DNA of 64,000 nucleotides from Mesorhizobium terrae (GCF_008727715.1 NZ_CP044218.1:5667153-5731152), one strand, 5' to 3'. Counted from the first letter of the stretch, positions 1 through 8,002 are shown. A program made the numbers and translations. Notes: a model not told the origin generated them from the sequence alone.

Positions 1-474
1 GATGGCGACACGCTCGACGCCATGCTTTTCCTGCGCGTGACGCGCGGCAATCGCGGCAGTGTTGAACAGGCAGAAGCCCATGGCGGTGGTCTTTTCGGCA
101 TGGTGGCCGGGCGGCCGCGCCGCCACGAAGACATTGTCGGCATCGCCGGCGAAGACATCGTCCACCGCCGCATTGGCAGCGCCGATCGCGGTCAGCGCAG
201 CCTGCCAGGTCTTCGGGCTGGCAGTGGTGTCGGTGTCGATCTGGGCAAGGCCGGTCGCGGGGATCGCCTTGCGCACGCGTTCGACGAAATCCCTCGGATG
301 GCAATAGAGGATGGTCGCCTCGTCGCCCAATGGCGCCTCGCGCCGGTCGAGCGCGGCGAAAGCCTCGTCGTCGAGCACACGCTCGATGGCGCGCAGCCGG
401 TCCGGCCGCTCCGGGTGGCCGGGCGGCGTGATGTGCTCCAGAAAGATCGGATGCGAATAAAGGCGGGTCGTCAT
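1..474 (-). CDS. Histone deacetylase family protein / acetylpolyamine amidohydrolase, 3' end outside window
   Basis: Reading from the ATG at 474 toward the window edge gives 158 codons with no stop, so the C-terminal half lies outside. The N-terminus matches the class II HDAC-like / acetylpolyamine amidohydrolase fold: SHPIFLEHITPPGHPERPDR at about residues 7-26, then VAARPPGHHAE at 118-127, whose paired histidines (H124-H125) belong to the Zn-dependent deacetylase active site. The later Asp and His zinc ligands cannot be checked because the gene is cut. Family members remove acetyl groups from small amines or proteins in the cytoplasm. The substrate cannot be told from this part. It is divergent from the bluB riboswitch unit. 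Confidence 0.85.
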   Translation of the reverse strand, partial: MTTRLYSHPIFLEHITPPGHPERPDRLRAIERVLDDEAFAALDRREAPLGDEATILYCHPRDFVERVRKAIPATGLAQIDTDTTASPKTWQAALTAIGAANAAVDDVFAGDADNVFVAARPPGHHAEKTTAMGFCLFNTAAIAARHAQEKHGVERVAI

Positions 475-596
475 CGCCCTATCTTATCAGCAATGGTCGT
501 GATGGCCACGCGACAAGCGGCATGGCGCTGGGGAAAATGCCCGGCGCGTCATTTGGCGTCGGCTTCCCGGCTGTTCTTACGCCGGCAATGCGCTAA

Positions 597-777
597 GATG
601 ACATCGCTGCCAGGTGCCCGCTGCGAGGCGGGAGAATCGGGAACACGGTGAAAATCCGTGGCGTGCCCAGCGCTGTATGGGGGACCGCTCGGCAAAGGCC
701 ACTGTTTTTCGGAACGGGAAGGCGCCGCAAGCGGGACGAACCCAAGCCAGAAGACCGGCCGGGCAGGAATGGTCATC
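597..777 (+). promoter_or_regulatory. Cobalamin (B12) riboswitch aptamer upstream of bluB
   Basis: The conserved adenosylcobalamin-riboswitch landmarks appear in order: GGTGCCCGC near 613, GGGAGAATCGGGAA near 630, GGTGAAAATCCGTGGCG near 647, the GCCACTG segment near 698, GGGAAGGCG near 716, and the B12-box region AGCCAGAAGACC at 744-755. GATGAC (597-602) can pair with GTCATC (772-777) to close a P1-type helix. It lies 46 bases upstream of the bluB start, on the same strand. Known B12 riboswitches repress vitamin B12 synthesis or uptake genes when cobalamin is plentiful, which suits bluB. The exact boundaries are inferred. Confidence 0.93.
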
Positions 778-795
778 CGCATGGACGGGCGGATG
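774..795 (+). promoter_or_regulatory. Candidate expression-platform hairpin of the bluB riboswitch
   Basis: CATCCGC (774-780) is perfectly complementary to GCGGATG (789-795) around an 8-base loop. Its left arm overlaps the 3' strand of the putative P1 helix (772-777), so aptamer closure and this hairpin cannot fully coexist. There is no U-tract, which argues for control of translation initiation rather than termination. The likely Shine-Dalgarno AAGGGA lies at 812-817. The structure is drawn by eye and not folded. Confidence 0.45.
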
Positions 796-823
796 GTATG
801 GTTCCGATCGCAAGGGAAACGCG

Positions 824-1552
824 ATGCACGCCGTCCGCACTCCAGCCTCCCCCGACAATTCGTTCGAGGATTTCGAACGCGACGCCGTCTACCGCGCCAT
901 CTTCACGCGCCGCGACGTGCGCAGCCATTTCCGCCCAGACCCCATCGACGACGCCGTGCTGGCGCGGCTTCTGACGGCCGCGCATCACGCACCCTCGGTC
1001 GGCTTCATGCAGCCCTGGAACTTCGTCGTTGTCCGCGACATGGGCCGGCGCGAGGCGGTGCGCGACCTGTTCCTCGCGGCGCGCAACGAGGAACTGCCAC
1101 ACATCGCCGGGGAGCGGCAGGCGCTCTACCGCAAGCTCAAGCTGGAAGGCATCTGCGAAAGCGCGCTGAACCTCTGCATCACCTGCGACCGGCGCCGCAG
1201 CGAGGGCTCGCCGCTCGGCCGCTGGCACAATCCGCAGATGGATCTCTTCAGCACGGTCTGCGCCGTGCAGAATTTCTGGCTGGCGGCGCGGGCGGAAGGC
1301 ATCGGCGTGGGCTGGGTCAGCATTCTCGATGCCGACGCGCTCAAGCGCCTGCTCGACATTCCCGAGCCGGTCGTGCCCATCGCCTATCTCTGCGTCGGCC
1401 ATGTCCGCGAGTTCGCCGCGCGGCCGGACCTGGAGCACAGCGGCTGGGCCTCGCGGCTGCCGCTGGCCGACCTCATCATGAGCGAGACCTATGCCGGCGC
1501 CGGCGAGGAGGCGCTGAAGGCCGCCTGCGTTGCACCCGGCGCGGACCGGTAA
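824..1552 (+). CDS. bluB: 5,6-dimethylbenzimidazole synthase BluB
   Basis: BluB is a flavin-destructase nitroreductase-fold enzyme that cleaves reduced FMN with O2 to form 5,6-dimethylbenzimidazole, the lower ligand of vitamin B12. The 242-residue product carries RRDVR (29-33) and HAPSVGFMQPWNF (55-67), typical of the flavin-binding regions of BluB, and has the usual family length. The ATG at 824 follows AAGGGA at 812-817. The frame stays open further upstream, but that would run through the riboswitch. The cobalamin riboswitch directly upstream supports both function and regulation. The gene is monocistronic here and converges with a TetR gene three bases after its stop. Confidence 0.95.
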   Translation: MHAVRTPASPDNSFEDFERDAVYRAIFTRRDVRSHFRPDPIDDAVLARLLTAAHHAPSVGFMQPWNFVVVRDMGRREAVRDLFLAARNEELPHIAGERQALYRKLKLEGICESALNLCITCDRRRSEGSPLGRWHNPQMDLFSTVCAVQNFWLAARAEGIGVGWVSILDADALKRLLDIPEPVVPIAYLCVGHVREFAARPDLEHSGWASRLPLADLIMSETYAGAGEEALKAACVAPGADR

Positions 1553-1555
1553 CCG

Positions 1556-2167
1556 TCAGGCAGCCTGATTGTCGCGCACGCGCAGCCCTTCCAGAAGCGC
1601 GCGAAAGGATTTGACCGCCTTCTTCGACGTCTCATGCGGATCGTCGGCGTTGGCGATCCACTGTGCGGCGTAAAGCGAGGCGCCGCTGACGATGCGCGCC
1701 ATCGCCTCCGGGTCGATGTCGCCGACCACGCCCTCCTCCTTCAGCGCGGTGAGGTTGCCGGTTATCGAGGTGATACAGGCATTGGCATTGGGCCATTGCG
1801 ACGGGTCGCCGAGGATTGCCGGACCGTCGCGCAGCACGATGCGCTGGATTTCCGGCTCCAGCGCCATTTCGATATAGCCGACATTCTCATCGACGAAGCG
1901 CTGCCAGCGGTCCGTCGCCCGGGCCGAGATGACGCACAGCCGCTCGTTCATCTCCGCGTCGAGCTCGGCGATGACGGCCTCCAGCAATCCCTTCTTGTCG
2001 CCGAAGTGATGATAGAGCGCGCCGCGGGTCAGCCCCGCCTCGGCGGTGAAGTCGTCCATCGAGGCGTTGGCGTAACCGACGGTGGCGAAGGCGCGCCGCG
2101 CCGCCGCGATCAGCTTGGCGCGCGTCTCGGCGATCATTTCGCTGCGAGGTTTGTGCGCGGTCCTCAT
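1556..2167 (-). CDS. TetR/AcrR family transcriptional regulator
   Basis: The 203-residue protein has an N-terminal TetR helix-turn-helix at about residues 13-59, with FTAEAGLTRGALYHHFGDKK around 39-58, followed by a helical ligand-binding domain. The ATG at 2167 is chosen because AAGGAA lies just upstream with good spacing; a longer frame reaches 2248 but would cross the operator array. It is divergent from the MFS gene at 2312, with four palindromic operators in between. By analogy with TetR-efflux pairs it probably represses itself and the transporters and is released by a transported compound. The ligand is unknown. Confidence 0.9.
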   Translation of the reverse strand: MRTAHKPRSEMIAETRAKLIAAARRAFATVGYANASMDDFTAEAGLTRGALYHHFGDKKGLLEAVIAELDAEMNERLCVISARATDRWQRFVDENVGYIEMALEPEIQRIVLRDGPAILGDPSQWPNANACITSITGNLTALKEEGVVGDIDPEAMARIVSGASLYAAQWIANADDPHETSKKAVKSFRALLEGLRVRDNQAA

Positions 2168-2184
2168 CTGGTCGTTCCTTTTCA

Positions 2185-2275
2185 CATACGTCGCGTATAT
2201 TTTTTCACATACGCACCGCATATTAATTGACATACGCAACGTATGCAATTATCTCATTCGCATACGCCACGTATG
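2185..2275. promoter_or_regulatory. Four tandem palindromic operators for the adjacent TetR regulator
   Basis: The motif CATACG-N3-CGTATG occurs four times: 2185-2199 (last base changed), 2208-2222 (two changes), 2231-2245 (perfect) and 2261-2275 (perfect). Start-to-start spacings are 23, 23 and 30 bp. The array fills the space between the divergent TetR start (2167) and MFS start (2312), so a bound regulator would cover both promoters. That the TetR protein binds it is inferred from position and symmetry. Confidence 0.85.
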
Positions 2276-2311
2276 TATGTGGCACCCCTTCGAAAATCCA
2301 GGAGTGCTCCG

Positions 2312-3532
2312 ATGCACAATCCTTACAGCGAAATCTTCCGAACCCCGGGAACCAAGGGTTTTGCGGCCGCGGCCTTCATCGCCCGCCTGCCCATCGCCAT
2401 GGCGCCCATCGGCATCGTCGCCATGCTGTCGCAGACGCGCGGCGAATATTGGCTGGCCGGCGGCGTTTCCGCCACCTTCGCCTTCACCAACGCCTTCCTG
2501 GCGCCGCAGATATCGCGGCTGGTCGACCGCATGGGCCAGACCGCCGTCGCGGTGCCGACGACGATCGTCTCGATCATCGCCTTCGCAGCACTTCTCGTCG
2601 CCACCAACCAGGACTGGCCGGCCTGGACGCTGTTCGTCTCGGCCTTCCTGGCCGCCGCCATGCCCAGCGTGCCGGCCATGGTGCGGGCGCGCTGGACCGA
2701 AATCTTCCGCGACCGGCCTGAGCTCAACACCGCCTTCGCCTTCGAATCGGCGGCGGATGAGCTCGTCTACATTGCCGGCGCCTCGCTGTCGGTCGGCCTC
2801 TCCGTCGCCCTGTTCCCGGAAGCCGGCATGCTGGCCAGCACATTGTTCCTCGCCTTCGGCATGACGGCCTTCATCCTGCAGCGCGCCAGCGAGCCGAAGG
2901 TTAGGCCGCTCGAACATGGCAGCGGCGGCTCGGCCATCGCGCTCTGGCCGGTGCGCATCGTCACCTTCGCCCTCATCTTCGTCGGCGCGATCTTCGCCAC
3001 CGCCGAGGTGAGTTCGGTGGCCATCACCAAGGAACTCGGCCAACCGGGTGCTGCCAGCCTCGTCATCGGCGTCTATGCGCTGGGCTCCTTCGCCGTCGGC
3101 CTGATCGTCGGCGCGCTCAACCTGCAGGCGCCGAAGCAACGCCTGCTCGCCATTTCGCTCGCCATCATCAGCCTGACCACGTTGCCGCTGCTGGTCGCCA
3201 ACACCGTGCCGCTGCTGGCAATCGCCATCTTCTTCAGCGGCGTGGCGATCTCGCCCACCTTCATCATGGCCTTCGGCATCATCGAACGCCGCGTGCCAGA
3301 AGCCATGCTCACCGAAGGCATCACCTGGGTGATGACGGGCATCGGCATCGGCATGGCGCTCGGTGCTTTCGTGGCCGGCTGGGTGGTCGACAATTACGGC
3401 GCGCAGAACGGGTTCTGGGTATCAGTGGTTGCAGGCATGATCGCCTTCGTGACAGTGCTCGCCGGCCAGAAGGCACTGGCCGGCGAAGACGAGGGCAATC
3501 TGGTATCGGCCGTGCCACAATCGGCGAAGTAA
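2312..3532 (+). CDS. MFS transporter, first of a tandem paralogous pair
   Basis: A 406-residue major facilitator superfamily protein with about 12 predicted hydrophobic segments in the inner membrane. MFS-like features include SRLVDRMGQ after the second/third segments and MVRARWTEIF in the central part. The start at 2312 (MHNPYSEIF) follows AGGAG at 2300-2304. An in-frame start at 2243 would lie inside the operators. It is clearly homologous along its length to the next gene, which begins MRNPYSEIF. It is probably a TetR-controlled efflux permease. The substrate cannot be deduced. Confidence 0.88.
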   Translation: MHNPYSEIFRTPGTKGFAAAAFIARLPIAMAPIGIVAMLSQTRGEYWLAGGVSATFAFTNAFLAPQISRLVDRMGQTAVAVPTTIVSIIAFAALLVATNQDWPAWTLFVSAFLAAAMPSVPAMVRARWTEIFRDRPELNTAFAFESAADELVYIAGASLSVGLSVALFPEAGMLASTLFLAFGMTAFILQRASEPKVRPLEHGSGGSAIALWPVRIVTFALIFVGAIFATAEVSSVAITKELGQPGAASLVIGVYALGSFAVGLIVGALNLQAPKQRLLAISLAIISLTTLPLLVANTVPLLAIAIFFSGVAISPTFIMAFGIIERRVPEAMLTEGITWVMTGIGIGMALGAFVAGWVVDNYGAQNGFWVSVVAGMIAFVTVLAGQKALAGEDEGNLVSAVPQSAK

Positions 3533-3675
3533 GACTGCCCCAAGCCAACGCCGGTCATTTACCGGCGAAGATGGCGGCAGTATCGAAGCCTGCTCGGTAT
3601 TGACAGGCATAGCGGGCCGCCGATTGAGGCGGCTCGCATCGGTTTTGAGATATCGTCCCCTTGCAGGTCGCCAGC

Positions 3676-4884
3676 ATGCGCAATCCCTATAGCGAAATAT
3701 TCAAGGCGCCCGGCGCCAGGGCGTTTTCGGCGGCCGGCTTCATTGCCCGCGTGCCGCTTTCCATGGTCACGCTCGGCATCGTCACCATGCTTTCCGAAAC
3801 CTATGGCGAGTACTGGCTGGCTGGCGCCGTCGCCGCCACCTTCGCCTTCGCCAATGCCGTGGTCTCTCCGCAGGTTTCGCGGCTCGTCGACCGCCACGGC
3901 CAACGCCGCGTCCTCATTCCGGCCACCGCCATCACCGTGGCGGCGCTGGCGACGCTGATGCTGCTGACGCATTTCAAGGCGCCATACTGGACCCTGTTCG
4001 CGGCGGCGATCGCCGCCGGTACCATGCCCAGCATCGGCGCCATGGTGCGCGCGCGCTGGAGCAACATCTACGGCGGCAACCCCAGGCTGCACACGGCCTT
4101 CGCCTTCGAATCGGTGGTCGACGAGACTATCTTCATGATCGGTCCGGTGCTGGCGATCGGCCTCAGCGTGACCGTCTTTCCCCAGGCCGGGCCGCTGGTG
4201 GCGACGCTGTTCCTAGCTTTCGGCACCGTGATCTTCACCATGCAGACGGCGACCGAGCCGCCCATCCACACGCGCGAAAAGCAGCGCGGGCGCTCCATCG
4301 TGCGCTTCGGCTTCATGCAGATCCTCATTCTCACCCTGCTTGCCATGGGCGCCATCTTCGGAACATCGGAGGTGACCGCGGTCGCCTTTGCCGAGATGCA
4401 GGGCAACAAGGCCGCCGCCAGCCTCGCTTTGTCGAGCTACGCGGCGGGCTCGCTGGTCGCGGGGCTGGCCTTTGGCGCGCTGAAGCTGAAGTTGCCGCTC
4501 GGCCGCCAGTTGCTGATTGCCATCGTTCTGGCGGCGCTGACCACGCTACCGTTGCTCATCGTCGGCAACATCACCGCGCTTGCGGTCGTCTTCTTCGTGG
4601 CTGGCGTCGCCGTCTCGCCCACCATCATCATCTCGATGGCGCTGGTGGAGAAGCTGGCGCCGTCGTCTCAGCTGACCGAAGGCATGACCTGGGCGATCAC
4701 CGGCATCAACATCGGCATGGCGGTCGGCTCTTCGGCCTCCGGCTGGACGATCGACGCCTTCGGCGCGGCGAATGGCTTCTGGGTTTCAATCGTGGCCGGG
4801 CTGCTTGCCCTGGTCGTGGCGCTCGCCGGCCAGCGCATCCTGCGGGTGCCGGCGCCCTCGTCGGCGGTCGCGGCGACTGCGTGA
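3676..4884 (+). CDS. MFS transporter, second of a tandem paralogous pair
   Basis: A 402-residue, roughly 12-segment MFS permease. Shared blocks with the preceding gene include the NPYSEIF opening, GEYWLAG, SRLVDR, AMVRARW, TAFAFES and LTEG, showing a local duplication. The ATG at 3676 aligns with the paralogue's start; a TTG at 3661 is an alternative, and the Shine-Dalgarno is weak either way. The 143-bp gap to the first gene has no terminator or further CATACG operator, so both are probably read from the operator-controlled promoter. It ends at a strong hairpin terminator. Confidence 0.86.
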   Translation: MRNPYSEIFKAPGARAFSAAGFIARVPLSMVTLGIVTMLSETYGEYWLAGAVAATFAFANAVVSPQVSRLVDRHGQRRVLIPATAITVAALATLMLLTHFKAPYWTLFAAAIAAGTMPSIGAMVRARWSNIYGGNPRLHTAFAFESVVDETIFMIGPVLAIGLSVTVFPQAGPLVATLFLAFGTVIFTMQTATEPPIHTREKQRGRSIVRFGFMQILILTLLAMGAIFGTSEVTAVAFAEMQGNKAAASLALSSYAAGSLVAGLAFGALKLKLPLGRQLLIAIVLAALTTLPLLIVGNITALAVVFFVAGVAVSPTIIISMALVEKLAPSSQLTEGMTWAITGINIGMAVGSSASGWTIDAFGAANGFWVSIVAGLLALVVALAGQRILRVPAPSSAVAATA

Positions 4885-4906
4885 TCTGAGAAGACCATCG
4901 AAAACA

Positions 4907-4934
4907 AAAGGGCGCGTCTCTGGACGCGCCCTTT
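4907..4934. terminator. Bidirectional hairpin terminator between the MFS gene and ribB
   Basis: AAAGGGCGCGTC (4907-4918) pairs perfectly with GACGCGCCCTTT (4923-4934) around a TCTG loop. It separates the rightward MFS gene from the leftward riboflavin gene, so it can serve both. Confidence 0.85.
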
Positions 4935-4988
4935 CTGCTTGTTACGAGCTTTCTACCGCCCCGGTGAGGTCGGGCGCGGCCGCGACGG

Positions 4989-6092
4989 CTAGAGAATTTC
5001 CGTCTTGGCGATGCGGATGCCAAAACCTTCGAGGCCGACATAGTGGCGTTCGCGCGAGGCGATCAGGTTGATGGAGGAAATGCCGAGATCCTTGAGGATC
5101 TGGGCGCCGAGGCCGATCTCGCGCCACTCGTTCTCGCGCCGGCGCGCTTCCTCGTGGTCTTCGCGTTCGCCGCCGGCCTGGCGGTTTCGGCCGCCATGGC
5201 TGCCGACGCCGACCGAACCCTCGCGCAAATAGACGATGACGCCGCGCTTGCGCTCGCCCAGCGTCTTCATGATGTCATCGAGCACGGTGCGCGTGCCGAA
5301 CACGTCCGCCGTCACATCCTCCAGATGCAGGCGCACCGGCACGTCCTCGCCGTCGCGAATGTCGCCATAGACGATGGCAAGGTGATGCATCGCTTCCCAG
5401 GGCAGCGAATAGGCGATCGCGGTGGCCTTGCCGCCGGGCGTTTCGATGTCCGAACAGGCGACGCGCTCGACCAGCGTTTCCTTGCGCTGGCGGTAGGCGA
5501 TGAGATCGGCCACCGACACCTGCTTCAGGCCATGCTCCTCGGCGAAGGCCGCCACCTGCGGGCCGCGCTTGACGGTACCGTCGTCATTGACCAGCTCGGA
5601 AATGACGCCGACCGGCGGCAGGCCGGCCAGTTTGCACAGATCCACCGCTGCTTCGGTATGGCCCGAGCGCATCAGCACGCCGCCCTCGCGGGCGATCAGC
5701 GGGAAGATGTGGCCGGGGCGCACGAAATCGCTGCCGGCGACATTGCCGTTAGCGAGATTGCGTACGGTCAGCGTGCGGTCCTCGGCGGAAATGCCGGTGG
5801 TGGTGCCGTGCTTGAAATCGACCGAGACGGTGAAGGCGGTGGTGTGCGCCGAATCGTTGTCGGCCACCATCGGCGCCAGGTTCAGCCGCTTGGCCTCTTC
5901 GCGCGGCATCGGCGTGCAGACGATGCCGGAGGTGTGGCGCACGATGAAGGCCATCTTCTCCGGCGTGCAATGCACGGCGGCCACGATCAGGTCGCCCTCG
6001 TTCTCGCGCCCGTCATCGTCCATGACCACGACGATCTCGCCGCGCTCGAAAGCGCGCAGGGCTTCGACAATTTTCTTTTGATCGTAGGGCAT
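4989..6092 (-). CDS. ribB: 3,4-dihydroxy-2-butanone-4-phosphate synthase with a degenerate GTP cyclohydrolase II-like domain
   Basis: The 367-residue protein has an N-terminal RibB domain (about 1-205): DDDGRENEGDL (25-35), HTSGIVCTPM (53-62), TTTGISAEDR (97-106), FVRPGHIFPL (123-132) and GHTEAAVDL (144-152), covering the metal- and ribulose-5-phosphate-binding regions. It makes the four-carbon unit of riboflavin. The C-terminal part (about 208-367) resembles RibA, but the zinc-ligand cysteines of true GTP cyclohydrolase II are absent: the region reads HLEDVTADVFGTRT where active enzymes carry a Cys cluster. That domain is therefore unlikely to be catalytic. The gene lies downstream of aroC on the same strand. 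Confidence 0.93.
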   Translation of the reverse strand: MPYDQKKIVEALRAFERGEIVVVMDDDGRENEGDLIVAAVHCTPEKMAFIVRHTSGIVCTPMPREEAKRLNLAPMVADNDSAHTTAFTVSVDFKHGTTTGISAEDRTLTVRNLANGNVAGSDFVRPGHIFPLIAREGGVLMRSGHTEAAVDLCKLAGLPPVGVISELVNDDGTVKRGPQVAAFAEEHGLKQVSVADLIAYRQRKETLVERVACSDIETPGGKATAIAYSLPWEAMHHLAIVYGDIRDGEDVPVRLHLEDVTADVFGTRTVLDDIMKTLGERKRGVIVYLREGSVGVGSHGGRNRQAGGEREDHEEARRRENEWREIGLGAQILKDLGISSINLIASRERHYVGLEGFGIRIAKTEIL

Positions 6093-6114
6093 GGCGCTCG
6101 CTTCGCTTGCTGAG

Positions 6115-6210
6115 GCAATAAGGCACTACGGCATTAGGGCAATAGGGAATTGAGGGAAAGGTCCGGCTGCGACCTGCCCTATCCCCCTACTGCCCTATTC
6201 CCTTATTCCC
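6115..6210. repeat. Two opposed arrays of degenerate 8-bp repeats
   Basis: From 6115 the sequence runs in 8-bp steps (GCAATAAG, then GCACTACG, then GCATTAGG, then GCAATAGG). From about 6181 to 6210 the complementary-sense steps appear (ACTGCCCT, then ATTCCCTT, then ATTCCCCT). A short spacer near 6161-6171 separates the arms. Read on opposite strands both arms approximate AGGGCAAT/AGGGAATT, so the RNA could form a long imperfect hairpin. It fills most of the 118-bp gap between aroC and ribB. Its function is unknown. Confidence 0.7.
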
Positions 6211-7311
6211 CTAAATTCTTCCCGTCTGCCCTCTATGGCGCAGATAATGATCCGCAATCGCACAGGCCACCATCGCTTCGCCGATCGGCACGGCGCGGAT
6301 GCCGACGCAAGGGTCGTGGCGGCCCTTGGTGACGACATCGACGTCCCTGCCGTCCTTGTCGATGGATTTGCGCGGACTGAGGATCGACGAGGTCGGCTTG
6401 ACCGCAAAGCGCGCCACCACCGGCTGGCCGGTGGAAATGCCGCCGAGGATACCGCCGGCATTGTTGGACAGGAATACCGGATTGCCGTCATTGCCCATGC
6501 GCATCTCGTCGGCATTCTGTTCGCCGGTGATCTTCGCCGCCTCGAAGCCATTGCCGATCTCGACGCCCTTCACGGCGTTGATCGACATCAGGTTGGAGGC
6601 GATGTCCTGGTCGAGCTTGGCGTAGATCGGCGCGCCGAGGCCCGCCGGCACGCCGTCGGCAACGATCTCGATCAGCGCGCCGACCGAGGAGCCCGACTTG
6701 CGGATACCGTCGAGATAGGCGGTGAAGACGGGCACGGAGTGCGGGTCCGGCGTGAAAAACGGGTTCTCGGCGTCGCCGACGAAATTCCAGTTCCAGTTGG
6801 CGCGGTCGATCTCCTTCTCGCCCATGGCGACCAGCGCGCCGCGCACGACGAGGCCGGGAACCACCTTGCGGGCCAGCGCACCGGCAGCGACACGCGCCGC
6901 CGTCTCGCGCGCCGAGGAACGGCCGCCGCCGCGATGGTCGCGGATGCCGTATTTGACCTCATAGGCATAGTCGGCGTGGCCCGGCCGGTACTGGCGGGCG
7001 ATCTCGCCATAATCCTTGGAGCGCTGGTCGACATTCTCGATCAGCATCGACACCGGCGTACCGGTGGTGATCATGGTGACGCCGTCCTCATCCAGGACGA
7101 AACCCGACAGTACCTTGACCTCGTCCGGCTCGCGGCGCTGGGTGACGAAACGCGACTGGCCCGGACGGCGGCGATCGAGCTCGGCCTGGATGTCGTCGCG
7201 GGTGAAGCGGATGCCGGGCGGACAGCCGTCGACAACGCAGCCAAGGGCGGCGCCGTGGCTTTCGCCCCAGGTGGTCACCCGGAAAAGATGGCCGAAGGTG
7301 TTGTGCGACAT
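6211..7311 (-). CDS. aroC: Chorismate synthase
   Basis: AroC converts 5-enolpyruvylshikimate-3-phosphate to chorismate, the last common step toward aromatic amino acids, folate and ubiquinone precursors, using reduced FMN. The 366-residue protein opens [20 protein letters not shown], the classic AroC signature with the conserved GESHG. It also has [14 protein letters not shown] and [13 protein letters not shown] in the first half, and [15 protein letters not shown] near the end. Length matches bacterial AroC. The ATG at 7311 is preferred over an upstream in-frame codon because the conserved family start lies there, with GAGGG about 10 bases upstream. Confidence 0.97.
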   Translation of the reverse strand: MSHNTFGHLFRVTTWGESHGAALGCVVDGCPPGIRFTRDDIQAELDRRRPGQSRFVTQRREPDEVKVLSGFVLDEDGVTMITTGTPVSMLIENVDQRSKDYGEIARQYRPGHADYAYEVKYGIRDHRGGGRSSARETAARVAAGALARKVVPGLVVRGALVAMGEKEIDRANWNWNFVGDAENPFFTPDPHSVPVFTAYLDGIRKSGSSVGALIEIVADGVPAGLGAPIYAKLDQDIASNLMSINAVKGVEIGNGFEAAKITGEQNADEMRMGNDGNPVFLSNNAGGILGGISTGQPVVARFAVKPTSSILSPRKSIDKDGRDVDVVTKGRHDPCVGIRAVPIGEAMVACAIADHYLRHRGQTGRI

Positions 7312-7432
7312 CGGTAGCAGCCCTCGCGCGGGCCTCACCCGGCATGGCCTGCCTTCTATTAGCGTTTTTTGCGGCGGTCAAACGAAGCAAGCCCTGCCGG
7401 CAACGGCAGCGGGACGAAGGTCGGCGGCGGGC

Positions 7433-7473
7433 TGGACAGATAAACATCACATGTTATATAATCTGTTATGTAA
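7433..7473 (+). promoter_or_regulatory. Probable sigma-70-type promoter with overlapping regulator site upstream of the MarR gene
   Basis: TGGACA (7433-7438) and a perfect TATAAT (7457-7462) are 18 bp apart, close to consensus. The -10 lies inside a direct repeat, TGTTATATAA (7452-7461) and TGTTATGTAA (7464-7473), bounded by ACAT (7449) and ATGT (ends 7471). A protein bound here would block the promoter, so MarR autorepression is likely but inferred. Confidence 0.6.
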
Positions 7474-7492
7474 ATGCCTTTGGAGATAGACT

Positions 7493-8002
7493 ATGGTTGA
7501 GGATGTCGTTCGCGACCTGGGCTATCTCACCCTCGGCAGCCGCTTCAGGCGCATCGGCGAGCAGTTGCAATCGGAGGTGCAGCGGATTCTGGACCGGGCG
7601 GGCGCCGCCATCCCGTCCAGCCAGTTCCCGGCGCTAGCGGCCATCGACCGGCTCGGCCCACTGACAATCGGCGATCTGGCCGAAGCGCTCGGCATGACCC
7701 AGCCCGGCGCCACCCGCATCGCCACCCAACTCGCGGAGGCCGGCCTGATCGACATCCGGCAAGGCAAGGATGACCAGCGGCGCAAGATCGCCAGCCTGTC
7801 GGAAGCCGGCCAAAACCTCGTCGAGACCTCCAAGCGCGATCTGTGGCCGCATATCGAACGCGCCGTCGCCGAGGTCTGCGCGCCGCTGACCGGTCCCCTG
7901 CTTCAACAACTCGCCGCAATCGAACGCGACCTCGAGGCGATCCCTCTGCACCGCCGCGTCGCCAACCGTCTTGGACAGGACCATGAACAGACATCCGCTT
8001 GA
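7493..8002 (+). CDS. MarR family transcriptional regulator
   Basis: A 169-residue winged-helix protein. The DNA-binding part is visible around residues 55-105: IDRLGPLTIGDLAEALGMTQ is the helix-turn-helix entry, and the wing follows in IDIRQGKDDQRRKIASLSEAG. MarR proteins act as dimers that release DNA on ligand binding or oxidation. The start is set by ATG 7493 with GGAG about 10 bases upstream. It overlaps the following GNAT gene by 20 bp, so the two are translationally coupled and probably functionally linked. MarR-GNAT pairs are common, but the acetylation target is unknown. Confidence 0.9.
   Translation: MVEDVVRDLGYLTLGSRFRRIGEQLQSEVQRILDRAGAAIPSSQFPALAAIDRLGPLTIGDLAEALGMTQPGATRIATQLAEAGLIDIRQGKDDQRRKIASLSEAGQNLVETSKRDLWPHIERAVAEVCAPLTGPLLQQLAAIERDLEAIPLHRRVANRLGQDHEQTSA

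Noticed and set aside
22..651. Long open frame on the plus strand at the left edge
   Set aside because: It is antisense to the deacetylase-family gene, whose translation shows a clear HDAC motif, and runs into the riboswitch.
614..1614. Upstream-extended or alternative plus-strand frames over bluB
   Set aside because: They pass through the cobalamin riboswitch or are frame shadows with no family similarity; BluB begins at 824.
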